This document shows, piece by piece, positions 6,892 to 11,934 of a stretch of 11,934 bases of DNA. The DNA comes from Clostridia bacterium (lineage in GTDB: Bacteria > Bacillota > Clostridia > Christensenellales > UBA3700). Both the position numbers and the translations under genes were made by a program. Location: the NCBI GenBank assembly GCA_900772745.1, contig CAAGRV010000207.1:1-11934 (forward strand), written 5' to 3'. The notes below the pieces were generated by a model. It was given only the letters and a program-made list of their open reading frames with translations. It did not search any database and was not told where the DNA came from. Every line of letters begins with the position of its first letter. Positions within the stretch are counted from its first letter, which is position 1.

Positions 6892-8395
6892 CCTAATCAA
6901 AAATACAATAATATTTTCCATTGGTAGTTTTAGTGTAAAATTTATCCAATTCTTTTTGATGCCTATCGTAACAAGCGTGATGACGCAAGAAGATTATGGA
7001 TTGTCAGAGTCGCTAGTCAGTTTGGCAGAATTGTTGATTCCGTTGTTGACGCTTGGACTTCAAGATGCAGTGTTTAGGTTTACAATGATGGACGACGTGC
7101 CATCAAAAAATGTTTTGTCAACGACGCTTGCCGTTGTAATGGGCGGATTCTCCTTGATGGTGCTTGGTAGTGGTCTAGCAACATTGAAAATGGACGCTAG
7201 ATATTGTATGTTGTTTGCGGGGTTGTTCGTGTGTGTGAGTTTGTCCAACATTTGGGGACAATTCGTAAGAGGATTGGGCAGAATCAAAGTTTTTGCTTTG
7301 AGCGGTGTGGTACAAGCCTTGACACTGGCAATCAGTACGTATGTGCTGGTGTATCATCTAAAATGGGGTGGAATGGGATATGTGCTTGCACTCATCATAG
7401 CATATTCTTCTTCTTTGATGATATTGTTCTTCCCAGGGCATGTTTTCAAAAATATATCGGTTAAGTCTTTCGACAAAGCACTTCTAAAAAGAATGTTGAA
7501 ATATGCCGCTCCTCTTGTGCCTAATATGCTAAGCTGGTGGTTTGTACAAGTTGTCAACAGATTTATTTTGATATACTATCTAGGTGAAGGTGCTGCGGGG
7601 GTATTTGTTGCCAACTCTAAGATATCTTCACTCATCAATATATTTGGCACAATTTTCTTGCAGGCTTGGACTATATCGACCGTCAAGACAATCAATCAAG
7701 AGGATAAGGGAGAGTTCAACTCGGGAGTATTCCGCAATTATGCTACATTTTTGCAGTTGGCAACAAGCGGAATAATGTTGCTGTTGCCATTGTTGTCGGC
7801 ATTCTTGCTCAAAGGTGAATTTTCTGACACTTGGACATATTCGGCTTTGCCAATTTATACTGCGCTGATCAGTTGTTTTACAGCTTTTTTTGGAGCTTAT
7901 TATGGAGCTGCGCTAAACAATAAAATGGTGTTTGTGTCCACGCTTTCGGGAGCGATAGTCAATGTTGTTATGTGCTTTGTGTTGACCAAATTCTTTGGGA
8001 TAGTGGGGGCAATGTTTGCAAGCTTGTTGGCATATATAGTGATGACAACCATTAGAATGGTGGACAGCCAAAAATACTCTAATATCAAGATAAATTGGCT
8101 GAAAGAAGTGCCAGTATTCGTGTTGGTATTTGGACAAGTGATAGTAGTTTTGCTGTCTAAGAAAATGCCTAAATGGACATATTATGTGCTCAATCTAGCA
8201 GTATTTGGCATCATATGTGGGGTAAAATTCAAAGAAATCAAAGAAATTGTATTGACAATGGTAGGGCTGTTGAAGAAGTTGTTTGGTCGCAAAAAAGTCG
8301 TCGAAGAAGTGACAGACAATCAAACAATAGATGAACAGCACAATCAAGCAGTTGAAGATGAAGAAAAACAAATTGAAGAAAAACAACAAATGTGA
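6875..8395 (+). CDS. wzx: Wzx-type lipid-linked oligosaccharide flippase (MOP/RfbX family)
   Basis: This 506-residue protein has about 12-14 hydrophobic segments and the typical opening NLIKNTIIFSIGSFSVKFIQFFLMPIVTSVM with an early EDYG-type motif (39-42), as in polysaccharide flippases. It should move the undecaprenyl-linked repeat unit from the cytoplasmic to the outer face. The frame extends upstream to a TTG at 6860, but the ATG at 6875 follows AAGGTGG (6864-6870) by 4 nt and is preferred. It overlaps the polymerase gene by 17 nt, giving translational coupling. After the last membrane helices there is a 36-residue hydrophilic, Glu/Gln-rich tail (about 471-506: GRKKVVEEV to EEKQQM), predicted to be cytosolic and longer than usual. 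Its role is unknown. Confidence 0.92.
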   Translation: MKEGSNLIKNTIIFSIGSFSVKFIQFFLMPIVTSVMTQEDYGLSESLVSLAELLIPLLTLGLQDAVFRFTMMDDVPSKNVLSTTLAVVMGGFSLMVLGSGLATLKMDARYCMLFAGLFVCVSLSNIWGQFVRGLGRIKVFALSGVVQALTLAISTYVLVYHLKWGGMGYVLALIIAYSSSLMILFFPGHVFKNISVKSFDKALLKRMLKYAAPLVPNMLSWWFVQVVNRFILIYYLGEGAAGVFVANSKISSLINIFGTIFLQAWTISTVKTINQEDKGEFNSGVFRNYATFLQLATSGIMLLLPLLSAFLLKGEFSDTWTYSALPIYTALISCFTAFFGAYYGAALNNKMVFVSTLSGAIVNVVMCFVLTKFFGIVGAMFASLLAYIVMTTIRMVDSQKYSNIKINWLKEVPVFVLVFGQVIVVLLSKKMPKWTYYVLNLAVFGIICGVKFKEIKEIVLTMVGLLKKLFGRKKVVEEVTDNQTIDEQHNQAVEDEEKQIEEKQQM

Positions 8396-8406
8396 TAGGA
8401 GAAAAA

Positions 8407-9294
8407 ATGGAAAGAAGTGAATTGTTGGAAAAAATCCATAAAGTCGAATTGGAAATGCTGATAGAGTTCGATAGAGTGTGCAAAGAGCTTGGACTTAGAT
8501 ATACATTATCATTTGGTACGATGTTGGGAGCTGTTAGGCACGGTGGCTTTATTCCTTGGGATGACGACGTAGACGTTGCAATGCCAAGAGAAGACTATGA
8601 AAGATTTATCAAAGAAGCACCAAAGGTATTGGATAACGAAAAATATACTGTAGAACATTTCAGTACAGACCCGAATGTAAGACAAATTTTTGCCAAACTT
8701 AGGAATAACAAAACAACGTTTTGTCAACTAGAAACACTTGGAACAAAGGTTAATCAAAGAATGTGGTTGGATATATTTCCTGTTGATAGAGTGCCTAATA
8801 ATGAAAAATATCATCAAAAGCTTATCAAAAAACACGCTTTGTATTGGAGACTACAATGGTATGACAGCAAACAATATCGTAAAACTATGGATTCAAAATT
8901 GAAAAGGATACTTGCTTGGTGTATGGGTTGGATTAGTAAAATGTGTGGTGGACACCATGCTTTGTTGATAAAAGAAGAAAAGATGAACATGAAATATCTT
9001 GGAGATTTGTCAGCAACCTATACTGTGGGTGGAGATGACTTGAATAAGGCTTGGATGCCGTATGACTTTTTTGAGAATTATACAAAGATAAAGTTTGAGG
9101 GATATGAGTTTTCTGTTGTAGCAAATTATGACGAATACCTTAGAGAATTGTATGGCGACTATATGGTATTGCCACCAGAAGATCAAAGACAAACCCATAT
9201 TGCATCATTGGTTGATTGTGATACTCCTTATACAGAGTATATTGACGATAAAGGCAATCTTAAAGAAGGCGTTGTAGTAGACAAAGTAAAATAA
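8407..9294 (+). CDS. licD: LicD-family phosphotransferase, first copy
   Basis: LicD proteins move a phospho-amino-alcohol (classically phosphocholine from CDP-choline) onto a sugar hydroxyl of a cell-surface glycan precursor. This 295-residue protein has the family core GTMLGAVRHGGFIPWDDDVDV (37-57) with metal-binding Asp52, Asp53, Asp54 and Asp56. It also has LDIFPVDR (121-128) and the C-terminal YGDYMVLPPEDQR (249-261) ending in a PYTEY segment. No membrane helix is seen, so it is probably cytosolic. The ATG at 8407 follows AGGAG (8397-8401) by 5 nt; a GTG at 8392 in the same frame lies inside the flippase gene and is rejected. It starts 11 nt after the flippase stop. The second copy downstream is about 88% identical in residues 1-68 and less alike beyond. 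The transferred group is inferred from the family and from the nucleotidyltransferase gene downstream, not from the sequence itself. Confidence 0.92.
   Translation: MERSELLEKIHKVELEMLIEFDRVCKELGLRYTLSFGTMLGAVRHGGFIPWDDDVDVAMPREDYERFIKEAPKVLDNEKYTVEHFSTDPNVRQIFAKLRNNKTTFCQLETLGTKVNQRMWLDIFPVDRVPNNEKYHQKLIKKHALYWRLQWYDSKQYRKTMDSKLKRILAWCMGWISKMCGGHHALLIKEEKMNMKYLGDLSATYTVGGDDLNKAWMPYDFFENYTKIKFEGYEFSVVANYDEYLRELYGDYMVLPPEDQRQTHIASLVDCDTPYTEYIDDKGNLKEGVVVDKVK
8419..8504 (+). repeat. Near-identical direct repeat shared by the two licD genes (copy 1)
   Basis: This 86-base tract matches 9345-9430 at 82 of 86 positions (offset 926), including synonymous positions. The following 108 bases (to about 8612) match at about 83%, and similarity falls further on. 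It encodes the start of the LicD N-terminal region. Confidence 0.85.
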
Positions 9295-9332
9295 ATTTCC
9301 CCAAAAGTGGAAAAAGGAGAAAAAGATTTTTT

Positions 9333-10196
9333 ATGGCAGAAAAAGAATTGTTGGGAAAAATCCATAAAGTCGAATTGGAAATGCTGATAGAGTTCGACAG
9401 AGTGTGCAGTGAGCTTGGACTTAGATATACTTTGTCGAGTGGCACTTTACTTGGAGCTGTTAGGCATGGTGGTTTTATTCCTTGGGATGATGATATAGAC
9501 GTCGCAATGCCAAGAGAAGACTACGAAAGATTTATCCTAGAAACACCAAGAATGTTGAATGACGGCAAATATGAAGTTGAACACTATTCTAACAACAAAA
9601 ATGTTAGACAAGTTTTTGCAAAATTTAGAAACAATAAAACAACTTTTATCCAACCTGAAAATTTGGGTTCTAAGATAAATCAAGGAATAGGTATGGATAT
9701 TTTTCCTGTGGATAGATTCCCTGACGAAGAAAAAATCAAAAAAACAGTGGCGAAAAAACACGCTATGTATTGGAGATTTCAATGGGCAGACAGCAAAGCT
9801 TTTAGGAAGACTATTCCATCTAAGGTGAAGAGAATAATTGCTTGGGGAATGGGAATTGTAACGAAGATAGTAGGCTATCAAACGTTCATAAAAAAAGAAG
9901 AAAAAATGAACACAGCTTTCCGAAATGACAATTCTGCAACAGCAACGTGTGCAGACAGTATCGCCAAAGTGAAATGGATGCCATATAGTTGGTTTGAAGA
10001 ATACACAACAATAACATTCGAGGGAAAAGAATTTTCGGTGATAACCAATTATAAAGGGTATTTAGAGAGAATATATGGCGACTATATGACACTTCCGCCA
10101 GAGGACAAAAGAGTTGTACATTTGGCAGAGATAATTGATTGTGAACGTCCATACACCGATTATGTGGACGAGAAGGGCAATCTAATTCAAAAATAA
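9333..10196 (+). CDS. licD: LicD-family phosphotransferase, second copy
   Basis: This 287-residue paralogue of the preceding gene keeps the complete LicD core: GTLLGAVRHGGFIPWDDDIDV (37-57) with Asp52/53/54/56, MDIFPVDR (121-128) and YGDYMTLPPEDKR (248-260). It lacks the polar C-terminal extension of the first copy and has a one-residue gap near 182. Divergence is concentrated after residue 70, in the part expected to recognise the acceptor, which fits a different target sugar. The pneumococcal LicD1/LicD2 pair, which decorates two different sugars of one repeat unit, is a known parallel. The ATG at 9333 lies 13 nt after AGGAG (9315-9319), longer than the 3-7 nt seen elsewhere in the operon, with a run of six T just before the start. 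Expression may therefore be lower than that of its neighbours. Confidence 0.92.
   Translation: MAEKELLGKIHKVELEMLIEFDRVCSELGLRYTLSSGTLLGAVRHGGFIPWDDDIDVAMPREDYERFILETPRMLNDGKYEVEHYSNNKNVRQVFAKFRNNKTTFIQPENLGSKINQGIGMDIFPVDRFPDEEKIKKTVAKKHAMYWRFQWADSKAFRKTIPSKVKRIIAWGMGIVTKIVGYQTFIKKEEKMNTAFRNDNSATATCADSIAKVKWMPYSWFEEYTTITFEGKEFSVITNYKGYLERIYGDYMTLPPEDKRVVHLAEIIDCERPYTDYVDEKGNLIQK
9345..9430 (+). repeat. Near-identical direct repeat shared by the two licD genes (copy 2)
   Basis: This is the partner of 8419-8504, with four mismatches in 86 bases. It marks the tandem duplication of licD, with the 5' end more conserved than the rest of the gene. Confidence 0.85.
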
Positions 10197-10208
10197 TAGG
10201 AGAAGAAT

Positions 10209-11913
10209 ATGCAAGCATTGATGTTGGCTGCCGGCATGGGCAGAAGACTTGGAAAATTTACTAACAACAATACAAAGTGTATGGTTGAGGTTGCGGGCGA
10301 AAAGCTCATTGATAGAGCTATTGACGCAATCAAAATAGCAGGAATCAAAAAGTTTATTTTGGTTATAGGCTATGAGGGTGCGAACTTACAAAAATATGTC
10401 TTGGACAAATATGGCGATTGTGGCATAGAATTTGTATTCATTGACAACAAAGATTATGCGACAAGCAACAATATTTATTCGTTCTATATGGCGAAAGAAT
10501 ATCTCGAACAAGACGACACCGTTATGTTGGAGTCTGACCTTATCTATGACAAAAGCATTATCAAAAAAGTGGTAGATTGTGCGGATAAAGACATTGCTGT
10601 CGTGGCAAAATATGAGTCTTGGATGGATGGCACAGTGGTGACTTGTGATGAAGAGAGAAATATTGTAGAATTCATAGAAAAGGCTGATATGGACTTGAGT
10701 TTGTCCGAAAAATATTATAAAACAGTCAATATTTACAAGTTTTCGCCAGAGTTTGCCAAAGGTACATATATTCCATTTTTGGAGGCATATATGAAAGCTT
10801 ATGGGCTCAACAGCTATTATGAAACTGTCCTAAAAGTTGTGGCGCACTTGTCAAAGACCAGTTTGAAAGCTTTCTTTATGGACGACCTTGACTGGTATGA
10901 GATAGACGATGCACAAGACTTGGATATTGCCAATGTTATGTTCAGCACAGGCGAGCGTAAATATAATGCCATCATATCCAAATTCGGCGGATATTGGAGA
11001 TACAACAAAATGCTTGACTTTTGTTATCTTGTCAATCCATATTTCCCTCCAAAGGCGATGGTAGACAAAATGCAAAAGGAATTCCCTACACTTTTGACTC
11101 AATATCCATCTGGACTCAATATGCAAAATATGAACGCAGAGAGAATTTTTGAGGTAGATGAAAAACATATCCTTGTAGGTAATGGAGCTGCTGAACTTAT
11201 CAATGCATTGGGGTTGATTGTGAAAGGTAAAGTTGCGGTAGGCTTGCCAACATTCAATGAATATGTAAGATGTTTTAGAGATGCCGAGATTGTTCCAATG
11301 GACAATTCGCAATGGGGATATGAACACAATGTTGATTATATGCTTGACTTGATGGACAAAGTAGATTGTATGTGCATTGTTAGCCCAGACAATCCAAGTG
11401 GATATTTGCTCACCAAAGAACAAGTTGTGCAGTTGTGCGACAAGGCTCAACAGGCGGGTACAATGTTGGTAGTGGATGAGTCTTTTATCGACTTTGCAGA
11501 CAGGGAAAAGAGATATACTTTGCTCGACAACGAGCTGCTTGATAAGTATCCAAACCTAGTAGTTGTCAAGAGTATCAGCAAGTCTTACGGCGTGCCTGCA
11601 CTTAGACTAGGTGTGCTTGCTTGCTCGAATGAGGAATTGATTGCCAAGCTCAGGAGCTATATGCAAGTGTGGAATATCAACAGCTTTGCAGAGTATTATT
11701 TGCAAATCTACAATTTGTTTGCAAAAACTTATGTTGCAGCTTGCGACAACATAGCTTATGAGAGAAATAGATTTATCAAAGAGCTTGAAGAAATCAAGTC
11801 AATCAAAGTTTATCCATCTCAAGCCAATTATGTTATGATAGATATGGGCAAGACCAATTCTTATGACTTTTGTGTAACAATGCTTGACAAGTACAATATC
11901 CTTGTCAAGCATT
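10209..11913 (+). CDS. Fused LicC-like nucleotidyltransferase and CobD/HisC-like PLP enzyme, 3'-truncated
   Basis: The N-terminal half (about 1-247) is a sugar/choline-phosphate nucleotidyltransferase. It shows LAAGMGRRLG (6-15), TKCMVEVAG (22-30), a LicC-like YATSNNIYSFYMA (83-95), the metal site ESD (108-110) and a second acidic site in WYEIDDAQDL (229-238). The C-terminal half (about 252 on) is a fold-type-I PLP enzyme with VGNGAAELI (323-331), SPDNPSG (392-398), VVDESF with Asp423 for the cofactor nitrogen, SISKSYG with Lys458 as Schiff-base lysine, and LRLG with Arg466. It resembles threonine-phosphate decarboxylase or histidinol-phosphate aminotransferase. I infer that the PLP half makes a phospho-amino-alcohol and the first half activates it with CTP for the two LicD proteins. 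The ATG at 10209 follows AGGAG (10198-10202) by 6 nt. The apparent TAG at 11913-11915 is formed with adapter bases, so the true C-terminus, probably 40-60 residues including the conserved substrate-binding arginine region, is missing. Confidence 0.88.
11879..11913. repeat. Perfect 13-bp inverted repeat adjoining the adapter
   Basis: AATGCTTGACAAG at 11879-11891 and its exact reverse complement at 11901-11913 flank a 9-nt loop. The second arm ends exactly where adapter sequence begins. This placement fits a fold-back (snap-back) library product rather than a genomic hairpin. The last bases, probably CATT (11910-11913), may be copied rather than genomic. Confidence 0.85.
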
Positions 11914-11934
11914 AGATCGGAAGAGCGTCGTGTA
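11914..11934. other. Illumina TruSeq adapter remnant at the contig end
   Basis: The last 21 bases begin AGATCGGAAGAGC and continue with GTCGTGTA, the start of the standard Illumina read-through adapter. They are not genomic. They mark the physical end of the assembled sequence and create the false stop codon of the last gene. Confidence 0.97.

Noticed and set aside
9327..9332. Phase-variable homopolymer controlling licD
   Set aside because: Phase variation of lic genes is known in other bacteria, but six T outside the reading frame is too short and not positioned to switch translation on and off.
10209..11913. The terminal fusion as a PntC-type enzyme for CMP-aminoethylphosphonate
   Set aside because: PntC-like cytidylyltransferases can be fused to an aminoethylphosphonate transaminase, so this was considered. 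The PLP half here has class I/II CobD/HisC-type motifs (SISKSYG, LRLG) rather than those expected of the class V PhnW type, and no pepM or ppd gene is seen. The truncation means downstream phosphonate genes cannot be excluded.
1..11934. CRISPR array, tRNA/rRNA genes, transposase or integrase genes
   Set aside because: No regularly spaced repeats, RNA gene features or mobile-element proteins were found. The only sizeable repeat is the licD duplication.

Overview
The window looks like one end of a short-read (probably metagenomic) contig from a low-GC, Gram-positive-type bacterium, most likely a Clostridia-like Bacillota. The reasons are AT-rich coding sequence with many TTG leucine codons, strong AGGAG/AAGGTG ribosome binding sites, TGA, TAA and TAG all used as stops (standard code), and genes of the surface polysaccharide/teichoic-acid type. 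The lineage is an inference from style and gene content; nothing here fixes a species.

Layout: positions 1-286 are AT-rich and without a convincing gene, but hold a good sigma-A-type promoter (TTGTCA, 18 nt, TATAAT with extended -10 TG) whose predicted transcript begins about 20 nt before the first gene. Ten plus-strand genes follow, overlapping or separated by 0-12 nt except for one 38-nt gap, so they read as one operon: (1) DegT/DnrJ/EryC1/StrS sugar aminotransferase; (2) PglC-like polyprenyl-phosphate sugar-phosphate transferase; (3) ExoA-like GT2 glycosyltransferase with membrane segments; (4) soluble GT2 glycosyltransferase; (5) GT4 glycosyltransferase; (6) Wzy-type polymerase; (7) Wzx-type flippase; (8) and (9) two tandem LicD-family phosphotransferases; (10) a fusion of a LicC-like nucleotidyltransferase with a CobD/HisC-like PLP enzyme.

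How they work together (inference): genes 1-2 supply and load a first, possibly amino, sugar onto undecaprenyl phosphate. Genes 3-5 add up to three more sugars. Gene 7 flips the lipid-linked unit and gene 6 polymerises it. Genes 8-10 form a decoration module. The PLP domain of gene 10 may make a phospho-amino-alcohol (for example phosphoethanolamine from O-phosphoserine), its N-terminal domain may activate it with CTP, and the two LicD enzymes would put it on two positions of the glycan. No choline kinase or choline transporter (licA/licB) is present in the window, which fits internal synthesis rather than choline scavenging. This module is the most interesting part of the window.

The 3' end is an artefact. 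The last 21 bases are Illumina adapter, the stop codon that closes gene 10 is formed by adapter bases, and a perfect 13-bp inverted repeat abuts the adapter, suggesting a fold-back library product. Gene 10 is therefore truncated, and what lies downstream is unknown.
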